This document shows, piece after piece, positions 13,423-21,627 of a stretch of 64,000 nucleotides of DNA. The position numbers were made by a program, and so were the translations under genes. Below the pieces are notes generated by a model that had not been told where the DNA came from, did not search any database, and was given only the letters and a program-made list of their open reading frames with translations. How positions within the stretch are numbered: position 1 is the first letter of the stretch; every line of letters starts with the position of its first letter. The stretch comes from Variovorax sp. CF313 (GTDB taxonomy: Bacteria > Pseudomonadota > Gammaproteobacteria > Burkholderiales > Burkholderiaceae_C). The stretch covers positions 162,740 to 226,739 of the forward strand of contig NZ_AKIW01000033.1 in NCBI RefSeq assembly GCF_000282635.1, written 5' to 3'.

Positions 13423-14265
13423 GTGCTGAATCGACGCTCCTTGCTGCTTGCCGTTTTCGGCGTGATCGTCGCGCCCTCCGCATTCGCGCGCGAGGCAGCG
13501 CCCTCGCTGATGCTGGCCGACGTCTACCGCCCCGGCATGTCGCTGAACGACTACTGGGTCAGCGAGAAGTACGACGGCGTGCGCGGCTACTGGGACGGCA
13601 AGCAGCTCTGGACGCGCGGCGGCGAGCGGATCATGGCGCCCGCATGGTTCACCGCCCCGCTGCCCAGGCAACCGCTCGACGGCGAGCTGTGGGCCGGACG
13701 CGGCCGCTTCGCCCATGCGATGTCGACAGTGCGCAGCCAGACGCCCAACGATGTCGCATGGCACGAGATGCGCTTCATGGTGTTCGACCTGCCCGCCCAG
13801 GGCGGCGACTTCACGACGCGGCTGGCCGCGCTGCGCAACCTGCTTCCCATCACCGACGCTCCCTGGGTGGTGCCGGTGCCGCAGCAGCGCGCGACCACGC
13901 ATGCAGAGCTGCAGGCGCTGCTCGACAAGACAATCAAGATGGGCGGAGAGGGGTTGATGCTCCACCGCGGCAGTTCCCAGTACCGCGGAGAGCGCAACAG
14001 CGACCTGCTGAAGGTCAAGCCCTATGAAGACGCCGAGGCCCGCGTGATCGAGCACGTGGCCGGCAAGGGCCGGCACAGCGCCCGGCTCGGCGCACTGGTG
14101 GTCGAGACGTCAGACGGCAAGCGCTTCAAGCTCGGCACCGGACTGACCGATGCCGAACGGGAGAACCCACCCGCCATCGGCAGTTGGGTGACCTACCGCT
14201 ACAACGGCACCACCGCCAAGGGCCTGCCCCGCTTTGCGCGCTTCATGCGCGTTCGCGAGGGCTGA
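13423..14265 (+). CDS. ATP-dependent DNA ligase with signal peptide (Lig E-like)
   Basis: This is a minimal ATP-dependent DNA ligase of about 280 residues. It has an adenylation domain with nucleophile motif I KYDGVRG (Lys49), motif III (MVFDLPA), motif IV (GGEGLMLHR) and motif V (LLKVKPYED), followed by a short OB domain. The N-terminus (from a GTG at 13423) reads MLNRRSLLLAVFGVIVAPSAFA, a convincing export signal with cleavage after AFA. Lig E proteins of Gram-negative bacteria are known to be periplasmic and have been linked to processing of external DNA. It lies about 60 bases after fabI on the same strand. The start codon is an inference from the signal peptide; no strong ribosome-binding site is seen. 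Confidence 0.85.
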   Translation: MLNRRSLLLAVFGVIVAPSAFAREAAPSLMLADVYRPGMSLNDYWVSEKYDGVRGYWDGKQLWTRGGERIMAPAWFTAPLPRQPLDGELWAGRGRFAHAMSTVRSQTPNDVAWHEMRFMVFDLPAQGGDFTTRLAALRNLLPITDAPWVVPVPQQRATTHAELQALLDKTIKMGGEGLMLHRGSSQYRGERNSDLLKVKPYEDAEARVIEHVAGKGRHSARLGALVVETSDGKRFKLGTGLTDAERENPPAIGSWVTYRYNGTTAKGLPRFARFMRVREG

Positions 14266-14302
14266 CCACCCCTCGAACGACTTCGGCCGCGCCCTACTTC
14301 GC

Positions 14303-16591
14303 TTACTTGACGCAGTCCGCGTAGTAGCGCTTCTTGCCCGTCTCGTCGATGCGCGCCACGAGGCCGTGGATGTCGGTCTCGAAGCCCGGGCACTGCGTAT
14401 TGAACTCGCGCGAGAACTTGAGGTAGTCGACGATCTTCTTGTTGAACACTTCGCCAGGAATCAGCAGCGGAATGCCCGGCGGGTACGGCGTGATCAAGCT
14501 GGTGGTGATTCGGCCTTCGAGCTCGTCGATCTCCACGCGCTCGGTCTTGCGGTGCGCGATGTGGGCGAAGGCGTCGCTGGGCTTCATGGCCGGCGTCAGG
14601 TCGCTCAGGTACATCTCGGTCGTGAGGCGGGCCACGTCGTAGCGCGCGTACAGCTGGTGGATGTGCTGGCACAGGTCGCGCAGGCCGAGGCGTTCGTAGC
14701 CCGGATGCTGCTGGCAGAACTCGGGCAGGATGCGCCACATCGGCTGGTTACGCGCGTAGTCGTCCTTGAACTGCTGCAACGCCGTCAGCAGCGTGTTCCA
14801 GCGGCCCTTGGTGATGCCGATGGTGAACATGATGAAGAAGCTGTAGAGCCCGGTCTTCTCCACGATCACGCCATGCTCGGCGAGGAACTTGGTCACCACG
14901 CTGGCCGGGATGCCGGTTTCGGCGAAGTTACCTTCGAGGTCGAGACCCGGCGTGACGATGGTCGACTTGATCGGGTCAAGCATGTTGAAGCCGTCGGCCA
15001 ATTCGCCAAAGCCGTGCCAGTTGCGCGGCGACTTCTTGTTCTTGGGCTTGCCGTTCTTCTCGCCCTGCATGATCCAGTCGTCGGCGCGGCCGATGCCTTC
15101 TTCGACGAGCTTCTCGGGGCCCCAGACCTTGAACCACCACTCGTCCTTGCCGAACTCCGCCTCGACCTTGCGCATGGCGCGGCGAAAGTCGAGCGCTTCG
15201 AGGATGCTTTCTTCCACCAGCGCGGTGCCGCCGGGCGGCTCCATCATGGCGGCGGCCACGTCGCAGCTCGCGATGATCGCGTACTGCGGGCTGGTCGACG
15301 AGTGCATCAGGTAGGCCTCGTTGAAGAGGTCGCGGTCGAGCTGGCGATTCTGCGAGTCCTGCACCAGCACATGGCTGGCCTGGCTGATGCCGGCCAGCAG
15401 CTTGTGCGTCGACTGCGTGGCGAACACCAGCGATTCCTTCGGGCGCACGCGGCGCTTGCCCATCGCGTGATAGGCGCCATAGAACGGGTGGAAGGCCGCG
15501 TGCGGCAGCCACGCCTCGTCGAAGTGCAGCGTGTCGACGTAACCGTCGAGCATGTTCTTGATGGTCTCGGTGTTGTAGATCACGCCGTCGTAGGTCGACT
15601 GCGTGAGCGTCATCACGCGCGGCTTGACCTTGTCGGGGTCCACGTCGGCCAGCAGCGGGTTGGCCTTGATCTTGGCCTTGATAGCGCTCTGCTCGAACTC
15701 GCTCTTGGGAATGGGGCCGATGATGCCGAAGTGGTTGCGCGTGGGCTTCATGAACACCGGAATCGCGCCGGTCATGATGATCGCGTGCAGGATCGACTTG
15801 TGGCAGTTGCGGTCGACCACCACCACGTCGCCCGGCGCCACCGTGTGGTGCCACACCATCTTGTTGCTGGTGCTGGTGCCGTTGGTCACGAAGAAGCAGT
15901 GGTCGGCATTGAAGATGCGCGCCGCGTTGCGCTCGCTGGCCGCCACCGGGCCAGTGTGGTCGAGCAGCTGGCCGAGTTCTTCCACCGCGTTGCAGACGTC
16001 GGCGCGCAGCATGTTCTCGCCGAAGAACTGGTGAAACATCTGGCCCACCGGGCTCTTCAGGAACGCCACGCCGCCCGAGTGGCCCGGGCAGTGCCACGAG
16101 TAGGAGCCGTCTTCCGCGTAGTCGATGAGCGCCTTGAAGAACGGCGGCTGCACGCTCTCGAGGTAGCTCTTGGCCTCGCGGATGATGTGGCGCGCCACGA
16201 ATTCCGGCGTGTCCTCGAACATGTGGATGAAGCCGTGCAGTTCGCGCAGGATGTCGTTCGGGATGTGGCGCGATGTCTTGGTCTCGCCGTAGATGTAGAT
16301 CGGCACGTCGGCGTTCTTGCGCCGCACTTCGCCGATGAAGTTGCGCAGGTTCAGCACGGCCGGATCGAGGTCGGGGCCGATGGTGAATTCCTCGTCGTCG
16401 ATCGACAGGATGAAGGCGCTGGCCCGGCTTTGCTGCTGTGCGAACTGGCTCAGGTCACCGTAGCTCGTGACGCCCAGCACCTCGAAGCCCTCCGTCTCGA
16501 TGGCCTGCGCGAGCGCGCGGATGCCGAGGCCCGAGGTGTTCTCGGAGCGGAAGTCCTCGTCGATGATGACGATGGGAAAGCGGAATTTCAT
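14303..16591 (-). CDS. PLP-dependent arginine/lysine/ornithine decarboxylase
   Basis: This is a 762-residue fold-type I decarboxylase of the large bacterial group (AdiA, CadA, SpeC/F). It has an N-terminal wing domain resembling a response regulator (MKFRFPIVIIDEDFRSENT). The core PLP domain follows, with the WHCPGHSGG segment, the VTNGTSTSNK motif, HFDEAWLPHAAFHP and the cofactor lysine in STHKLLAG (Lys397), then a C-terminal domain. It would convert a basic amino acid to a polyamine or acid-stress amine. Which of Arg, Lys or Orn is used cannot be decided by eye. It is convergent with the ligase gene and appears monocistronic. Confidence 0.93.
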   Translation of the reverse strand: MKFRFPIVIIDEDFRSENTSGLGIRALAQAIETEGFEVLGVTSYGDLSQFAQQQSRASAFILSIDDEEFTIGPDLDPAVLNLRNFIGEVRRKNADVPIYIYGETKTSRHIPNDILRELHGFIHMFEDTPEFVARHIIREAKSYLESVQPPFFKALIDYAEDGSYSWHCPGHSGGVAFLKSPVGQMFHQFFGENMLRADVCNAVEELGQLLDHTGPVAASERNAARIFNADHCFFVTNGTSTSNKMVWHHTVAPGDVVVVDRNCHKSILHAIIMTGAIPVFMKPTRNHFGIIGPIPKSEFEQSAIKAKIKANPLLADVDPDKVKPRVMTLTQSTYDGVIYNTETIKNMLDGYVDTLHFDEAWLPHAAFHPFYGAYHAMGKRRVRPKESLVFATQSTHKLLAGISQASHVLVQDSQNRQLDRDLFNEAYLMHSSTSPQYAIIASCDVAAAMMEPPGGTALVEESILEALDFRRAMRKVEAEFGKDEWWFKVWGPEKLVEEGIGRADDWIMQGEKNGKPKNKKSPRNWHGFGELADGFNMLDPIKSTIVTPGLDLEGNFAETGIPASVVTKFLAEHGVIVEKTGLYSFFIMFTIGITKGRWNTLLTALQQFKDDYARNQPMWRILPEFCQQHPGYERLGLRDLCQHIHQLYARYDVARLTTEMYLSDLTPAMKPSDAFAHIAHRKTERVEIDELEGRITTSLITPYPPGIPLLIPGEVFNKKIVDYLKFSREFNTQCPGFETDIHGLVARIDETGKKRYYADCVK

Positions 16592-16807
16592 GAGCGGGGC
16601 TCCGGACAGGCAGACAGACAGGCAATGAGGCGAGGCGCGAAGTGTACGGAATTCGGATGACGAATCTGGTCAGGCTCGTGCAAGCCATTCGGGCCCGTCC
16701 GGCAAGGCCCATTTCTCCGGCTGCGGCGCAGTACCCCTACCCAGGGCAAGCGCTTGGGGCATATGCCTCAGAATGGCGCGCATCGAACAAGGAAAAGAGG
16801 AGTTGAA

Positions 16808-17233
16808 ATGGCGAATTCCACCGTCTGGTGGCTGATTGCGGGGGCCGCCATCGTGGTCGAGTTGCTCTCGGGCACCGTCTACCTTTTGCTGCTGGCCGCA
16901 GGCTTTGCAGCCGCGGCGATCTCGGCGCACCTGGGCTTCGGCACCGTCACCCAGCTGATCGTGGCCTCGGTGATCGGCGTGGGCGCCGTGCTGACCTGGT
17001 ACTCGATCCAGCGTAAGCGCCCCCCTGCCCCGCCCACCGGAACCAACCGCGACGTGAACCTCGACATCGGCGAGAGCGTGCAAGTCGATGCGTGGAATGC
17101 CGATGGCACGGCGACCGTGCGCTACCGCGGCGCGCAGTGGACCGTGATCCAGCGCGCGGGCCGCACGCCGTCGACCGGAGAGCACCGGGTGGTCGAGGTG
17201 ATCGGCAGCCGGCTGGTCGTCGACAAGGTCTAG
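16808..17233 (+). CDS. NfeD family membrane protein
   Basis: This is a 141-residue protein with two to three N-terminal membrane helices (WWLIAGAAIVVELLSGTVYLL and VASVIGVGAVLTWY) and a C-terminal OB-fold domain (DIGESVQVDAWNADGTATVRYRG). This is the compact NfeD/YbbK architecture. NfeD proteins are encoded beside SPFH/stomatin proteins and are thought to act with them, as is the case here (36 bases to the next gene). The ATG at 16808 follows an AGAGGAG site; an in-frame ATG at 16754 lacks support. Confidence 0.9.
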   Translation: MANSTVWWLIAGAAIVVELLSGTVYLLLLAAGFAAAAISAHLGFGTVTQLIVASVIGVGAVLTWYSIQRKRPPAPPTGTNRDVNLDIGESVQVDAWNADGTATVRYRGAQWTVIQRAGRTPSTGEHRVVEVIGSRLVVDKV

Positions 17234-17269
17234 TCACAGTCCATAGAACTCAGAAAAAGGAAGCGCACC

Positions 17270-18199
17270 ATGGAATTTTCGGTCCCTCTCATCATCCTGG
17301 TCATCGCGATCATCTTCATCAGCCAGTCGGTCAAGTTCGTGCCGCAGCAGAACGCCTGGGTGCGCGAGCGCCTGGGCAAGTACCACGGCACCATGACGCC
17401 CGGCCCCAACTTCCTGATTCCGTTCATCGACCGGGTGGCCTACAAGCACAGCCTGAAGGAAATCCCGCTCGACGTGCCGAGCCAGATCTGCATCACGCGC
17501 GACAACACGCAGCTGCAGGTCGACGGCATCCTGTACTTCCAGGTGACCGATCCGATGCGCGCGAGCTACGGTTCGTCGAACTACATCGTGGCCGTGACGC
17601 AGCTTGCACAGACCTCGCTGCGCAGCGTGATCGGCAAGCTGGAGCTCGACAAGACCTTCGAGGAACGCGACGTCATCAACGCCCAGGTGGTGGCCGCGAT
17701 CGACGAGGCCGCGCTCAACTGGGGCGTGAAGGTGCTGCGCTATGAAATCAAGGACCTGACGCCGCCGAAGGAAATCTTGCTGGCCATGCAGGCGCAGATC
17801 ACGGCCGAGCGCGGCAAGCGCGCGCTGATTGCGGCCTCCGAAGGCCGCCGCCAGGAGCAGATCAACATCGCCACCGGCGAACGCGAGGCCTTCATCGCCC
17901 GCTCCGAGGGCGAAAAGCAGGCGCAGATCAATAACGCACAGGGTGAAGCCGCCGCGATCACCGCGGTGGCCACCGCAACGGCAGACGCCATCGAACGCGT
18001 GGCAGCGGCCATCCGCCAGCCCGGCGGCGAGCAGGCCGTGCAGCTCAAGGTGGCCGAGCGCGCCGTCGATGCCTACGGCAAGGTGGCGGCCGATTCCAAG
18101 ACCACGCTGATCGTGCCGAGCAACATGACCGAGACCGCCGCGCTCATCGCTTCGGCGATGCGCATGGTCCAGGCAGGCAAGCCGTCGAATCCGGCCTGA
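17270..18199 (+). CDS. SPFH/Band 7 (stomatin-like) membrane protein
   Basis: This is a 309-residue membrane-anchored SPFH protein. One N-terminal helix (FSVPLIILVIAIIFISQSV) is followed by the stomatin core (VRERLGKYHGTMTPGPNF and VPSQICITRDNTQLQVDGI) and a coiled-coil flotillin-like region (QITAERGKRALIAASEG). It is close to E. coli QmcA/YbbK partners. Such proteins form oligomeric assemblies in the inner membrane and influence protease or membrane-domain function. It forms a two-gene operon with the upstream NfeD gene. Confidence 0.92.
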   Translation: MEFSVPLIILVIAIIFISQSVKFVPQQNAWVRERLGKYHGTMTPGPNFLIPFIDRVAYKHSLKEIPLDVPSQICITRDNTQLQVDGILYFQVTDPMRASYGSSNYIVAVTQLAQTSLRSVIGKLELDKTFEERDVINAQVVAAIDEAALNWGVKVLRYEIKDLTPPKEILLAMQAQITAERGKRALIAASEGRRQEQINIATGEREAFIARSEGEKQAQINNAQGEAAAITAVATATADAIERVAAAIRQPGGEQAVQLKVAERAVDAYGKVAADSKTTLIVPSNMTETAALIASAMRMVQAGKPSNPA

Positions 18200-18224
18200 A
18201 CTGACTGCTACAATCGTGGGCTCA

Positions 18225-18315
18225 GGAGCGGTGGATGAGCGGTTTAAGTCGCACGCCTGGAAAGCGTGTGAGGGTTAATAGCCCTCCGCGGGTTCGAATC
18301 CCGCCTGCTCCGCCA
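18225..18315 (+). tRNA. tRNA-Ser (GGA)
   Basis: This is a 91-base class II tRNA with an encoded CCA. The acceptor stem GGAGCGG pairs with CTGCTCC (one G-T pair). The anticodon stem CACGC/GCGTG has loop CTGGAAA, giving anticodon GGA. It has a long variable arm (GAGGGTTAATAGCCCTC) and a T arm GCGGGTTCGAATCCCGC. It is followed by a strong terminator at 18361. Confidence 0.97.
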
Positions 18316-18360
18316 GAGATCGATTGTTCGTAACCGTTCACGAACATCAGACAACGCAAG

Positions 18361-18394
18361 AAGCCCAAGTTGCCACAAGCACTTGGGCTTTTTT
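18361..18394 (+). terminator. Rho-independent terminator after tRNA-Ser
   Basis: The stem AAGCCCAAGT (18361-18370) pairs perfectly with ACTTGGGCTT (18381-18390) around a 10-base loop and is followed by a T run. It lies 45 bases after the tRNA-Ser 3' end. Confidence 0.88.
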
Positions 18395-18512
18395 GTCGTC
18401 CGGCTCACCAAGCAGTGCGTTGCTTTGCAACAACTGGATATCACCTGCCGGATCCTTTCATCTGGCGCTACGATCCGAATGTTTTAGTTTCAAAGCCTGC
18501 AAAGGAGCCTCG

Positions 18513-18869
18513 ATGGCTGGACAACGAAAAAACGCGCCGCGCGGCAGGACCCCACTGGACCGCACCCTGGAAAAAAGCGAGCAGGTGGCCGCCGACGTGC
18601 AGCGGGCATCGGACAACCTCGCCGTGGTGAACACGGTACTCGAACAGGAGTTGCCCGAAGAAGTGCAGGTCGGCGAAGTGGCACAGGCCATCGAGCACAC
18701 GAGCCAGCTGGAAGAAAAGCTGGCCAAGTCCGCCGAGAAGCTGGCTGAGGTCAACGCCGCACTGAGCGAGGAGATCGAGAAGCGCCTCGAAGCGGCGGCG
18801 GAGCGCGACGAAAGCCAGGCGCTGGCCAAGAAGCTCAAGGCAGAGATCCGCGCCGACGGCGACGACTGA
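18513..18869 (+). CDS. Small coiled-coil protein of unknown function
   Basis: This 118-residue, highly charged protein begins MAGQRKNAPRGRTPLDRTLE and is then almost entirely predicted coiled coil (QLEEKLAKSAEKLAEVNAAL and EIEKRLEAAAERDESQALA). No enzyme motif, signal peptide or membrane segment is seen. The ATG at 18513 has a good AAGGAG site 6 bases upstream; longer in-frame starts would reach into the tRNA terminator. It appears to be transcribed alone. I do not recognise a named family. Confidence 0.75.
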   Translation: MAGQRKNAPRGRTPLDRTLEKSEQVAADVQRASDNLAVVNTVLEQELPEEVQVGEVAQAIEHTSQLEEKLAKSAEKLAEVNAALSEEIEKRLEAAAERDESQALAKKLKAEIRADGDD

Positions 18870-18968
18870 CCCCGGATTCGGCCACCGGCACTCCGTCCGT
18901 ATCCTTTCTCCTACGCCGCGGCAACGCCAGGCACGCTACGCTATTCGTTCTCAAAGCGAAACCACGGC

Positions 18969-19358
18969 ATGGCCCTCATCACGTTCCTCGTCGAGGACAA
19001 CAAGACCATCAGGGATAACCTGGTCCCGGCACTCGAGGATTTGGTCAATGGCCGTGTGGTCGGCTTCGCCGAAACCGAGACAGAGGCCCTTGCATGGCTC
19101 GAGGTGCATCCCGACGACTGGCAGCTCCTGATCGTCGACCTCTTCCTGAAGGAAGGTTCCGGCCTCGGCGTTCTGGGCGGCTGCAGGAACCGCAAGCCCA
19201 GCCAACGGGTAGTGGTGCTCAGCAACTACGTGACGGCCGACATACGCGCGCGTTGCATGGCTCTGGGTGCAGACGCGGTGTTCGACAAGTCGCGCGATCT
19301 CGACGCTTTCATCGAGTACTGCAACGCCAATCGCCCTTCGGGTCTTGCGCCGCTCTGA
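18969..19358 (+). CDS. Stand-alone response regulator receiver protein
   Basis: This 129-residue protein consists of a CheY-like receiver domain only. The acidic pair E9/D10, phospho-acceptor D57, S85 and K107 are all present, so it should be phosphorylatable. There is no output domain, and no histidine kinase is nearby. It may act as a CheY/Spo0F-type single-domain regulator or phosphate sink. A bidirectional terminator follows. Confidence 0.88.
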   Translation: MALITFLVEDNKTIRDNLVPALEDLVNGRVVGFAETETEALAWLEVHPDDWQLLIVDLFLKEGSGLGVLGGCRNRKPSQRVVVLSNYVTADIRARCMALGADAVFDKSRDLDAFIEYCNANRPSGLAPL

Positions 19359-19381
19359 ACCGCGCCTGAAGCAGCCATGGA

Positions 19382-19412
19382 AAAAGGGCCCGAGGGCCCT
19401 TTTCTCTTTTTG
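19382..19412. terminator. Bidirectional terminator
   Basis: A perfect 10-bp inverted repeat (AAAAGGGCCC, GA, GGGCCCTTTT at 19382-19403) is followed by further T. It sits between the convergent receiver gene and the ABC binding-protein gene and can serve both. Confidence 0.85.
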
Positions 19413-19447
19413 CGAACAACCGTGAAGGTTGCCGCTGCCGAAGCGAA

Positions 19448-20653
19448 TCAGCGCACCACGGCGATCTGCGTGCGCGCACCACCCTTGTAGGTGTACAGCG
19501 TCAGGGCGCCGTTCTTGATGTCGCCCTTTTCGTCGAAGGCGATCGGGCCGGTCACGCCCTTGTATTGTGTCTTGCCGACTTCAGGCAGGTACTTGGCCGG
19601 GTCGGACGAGCCGGCCTTGACCATGGCTTCGGCCAGCACGTTGACCGCGTCGTACACGTACGGTGCGTAGATCTGCACTTCGACGCCGTTCTTGGTCTTG
19701 AACTTGGCCTTGAAGTCTTCCAGCGGCTGCTTGAAGTCGCCGTCCACGCCACCGGCTTCAGCGCACACCACCATTTCTTCGCCAATCGCATCGCCAGCCA
19801 GCTTCGGCAGTTCGCCGGTGCACAGGCCGTCGCCGCCCATGAACTTGACGTTCAGGCCGAGCTGCTTGACTTGCTTGAGCATCGGGCCGCCGACGGCGTC
19901 CATGCCGCCAAAGAACAGCACGTCGGGCTTGGCAGCCTTGAGCTTGGTCAGGATGGCGTTGAAGTCGGTCGACTTGTCGGTGGTGAACTCGTGGCCCACG
20001 ATGGTGGCGCCAGCGGCCTTTGCCGACTTCTCGAACTCTTCGGCAACGCCTTGGCCATAGGCCGTGCGGTCGTCGATCACGGCGATGTTCTTGCCCTTGA
20101 GCGTTTCGACCGCGTACTTGCCCAGCGTGCCGCCGAGCTGCGTGTCGTCGGCCACCACGCGGAACGTGGTCTTGAAGCCTTGGCGCGTGTACTTCGGATT
20201 GGTGGCCGAAGGCGAGATCTGCGGAATGCCGGCGTCGCTGTAGAGCTTCGAAGCGGGAATGGTGGTGCCCGAGTTCAGGTGACCCACCACACCGTTGACC
20301 TTCTCGTCGACCAGCTTCTGGGCGACAGCGGTGCCCTGCTTCGGATCGCCAGCGTCGTCTTCGGCGACCAGTTCGAACTTGGCGACCTTGTCGCCGATCT
20401 TGAGGCCCTTTGCATTCAGGTCTTCGATGGCCATCTTGGCGCCGAACTCGTTGTCCTTGCCGAGGTGGGCAATGGGACCGCTCGTGGGCGCAACGTGGCC
20501 GATCTTGACGAGCAGGGTTTCTCCGGCAGGTGCAGCAGCCGGGGCCGCAGCCGTTGGCGCGGGCGCCGCAGCGGGAGCAGCAGCTTCTTCCTTCTTGCCG
20601 CAAGCCACCAGCGTGAGTGCAGCCAGTGCGACCGCAGTCCATTTCAATTGCAT
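19448..20653 (-). CDS. Branched-chain amino acid ABC transporter, substrate-binding lipoprotein
   Basis: This is a 401-residue LivJ/LivK-type periplasmic binding protein. A lipoprotein signal peptide ends in the lipobox LVAC (Cys18) and is followed by an Ala/Pro-rich linker (residues 23-43). The type I solute-binding fold follows (VKIGHVAPTSGPIAHLGKDN, then DDAGDPKQGTAVAQKLV). Ligands in this family are branched-chain or other amino acids and amides. No permease or ATPase subunit is adjacent, so it is an orphan subunit that must pair with a transporter encoded elsewhere. Confidence 0.92.
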   Translation of the reverse strand: MQLKWTAVALAALTLVACGKKEEAAAPAAAPAPTAAAPAAAPAGETLLVKIGHVAPTSGPIAHLGKDNEFGAKMAIEDLNAKGLKIGDKVAKFELVAEDDAGDPKQGTAVAQKLVDEKVNGVVGHLNSGTTIPASKLYSDAGIPQISPSATNPKYTRQGFKTTFRVVADDTQLGGTLGKYAVETLKGKNIAVIDDRTAYGQGVAEEFEKSAKAAGATIVGHEFTTDKSTDFNAILTKLKAAKPDVLFFGGMDAVGGPMLKQVKQLGLNVKFMGGDGLCTGELPKLAGDAIGEEMVVCAEAGGVDGDFKQPLEDFKAKFKTKNGVEVQIYAPYVYDAVNVLAEAMVKAGSSDPAKYLPEVGKTQYKGVTGPIAFDEKGDIKNGALTLYTYKGGARTQIAVVR

Positions 20654-20789
20654 GAGAACCTCCAGAACTTGGATGAAAAGAATAAAAAACCGGTCGTGTG
20701 ATCCGGGCGCACAGACCTCGCAAGTTTCGCGCCGCGGACCAGCGGCACCCTCACGCCCTTCCGACCTGCGGCGCAGTTTAGCCGAGGAT

Positions 20790-21185
20790 TCAGGCGCCGG
20801 AAGCTGGCGTAGACCCTGTGTTTTCGCTGAGTTCCGCGGCCATTGCCTCGATCACCAACGCACGCAGAACGGCTTCGATTTCATTGCGCAAACGCGGCAC
20901 CATCGCGTCGAGCTGATGCTGAACGGCAGCTGACACGGTGTCGCTCAAACGCTCTTCCAGAGACAGGTCGACGCGCTGCAACACGCGGTGCAGCAACTGC
21001 TCTTCGAGGCTGACGATTTCCGCCTGCGAAAGCTGCACGGCCGGCGGCAATGCCATGACGCTCGCCGGGTCGGGTTGGAGCGCGGCCGCGGCCTGCGGCT
21101 CGGGACTCGCGGGCTCCGCCGGAACCTCGAGCACCGTGGTCAGCGTGGGAACGAACCGAGGCGGTGTGCGCAGCGTGCTGGCCAT
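20790..21185 (-). CDS. Conserved hypothetical protein downstream of holC
   Basis: This 131-residue protein has an Ala/Pro-rich N-terminal half and a C-terminal helical region (LSQAEIVSLEEQLLHRVLQR and RNEIEAVLRALVIEAMAAEL) that looks amphipathic or coiled-coil. No catalytic motif is seen. The start ATG (21185) is one base from the holC stop, so translation is probably coupled; a longer in-frame ATG at 21239 lies inside holC. It is the third gene of the pepA-holC operon. The helical C-terminus resembles small subunit-binding proteins, but I cannot name a function. Confidence 0.72.
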   Translation of the reverse strand: MASTLRTPPRFVPTLTTVLEVPAEPASPEPQAAAALQPDPASVMALPPAVQLSQAEIVSLEEQLLHRVLQRVDLSLEERLSDTVSAAVQHQLDAMVPRLRNEIEAVLRALVIEAMAAELSENTGSTPASGA

Positions 21186-21186
21186 G

Positions 21187-21627
21187 TCAGGAACTCTTTG
21201 CGAAATCGTGTGGCTGGATGGTGTAGCCACGATCGGCATAGTGGCGCCAGCGCGAACGGCCGACCTGGCGATCGTTGGCCTCGTCGCTCACGATGTCGAT
21301 CATGCGTTCATAGCGCTCGAAGCCTGCAGGCACTTCGAGTCCGAGATTCACCAGCATTTCGCGGTGCGGCAGCGAGGCCGCGTCGGCCCCCTCCGCCGAA
21401 AGAACGACGGGCGAACGCGCGACCACATGGGCCGGCGCATCGCCGCGGCAGTGCGCGACGAAGTCCACCGGCGACAGCTGCCAGAGCGCGGCGTCCATGG
21501 CATCGAGCGCAAGCGCATCGCCGACGACCACCACGCGCAGGCCGCGTGCATTCACGGCCTTGCGAACCAGCCGGCAGGCGTAGTTCAGCTTGTCGGGCGC
21601 GTTGTAGTGAAAGCCGATTTCCGTCAC
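21187..21627 (-). CDS. holC: DNA polymerase III subunit chi
   Basis: Chi (146 residues) is the clamp-loader accessory subunit that contacts SSB. The sequence begins [20 protein letters not shown] and has the family segments [17 protein letters not shown] and the [21 protein letters not shown] block near the C-terminus. The start is GTG at 21627, overlapping the pepA TGA as GTGA. The pepA-holC order is the same as in many proteobacteria, which supports the call. Confidence 0.93.
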   Translation of the reverse strand: MTEIGFHYNAPDKLNYACRLVRKAVNARGLRVVVVGDALALDAMDAALWQLSPVDFVAHCRGDAPAHVVARSPVVLSAEGADAASLPHREMLVNLGLEVPAGFERYERMIDIVSDEANDRQVGRSRWRHYADRGYTIQPHDFAKSS

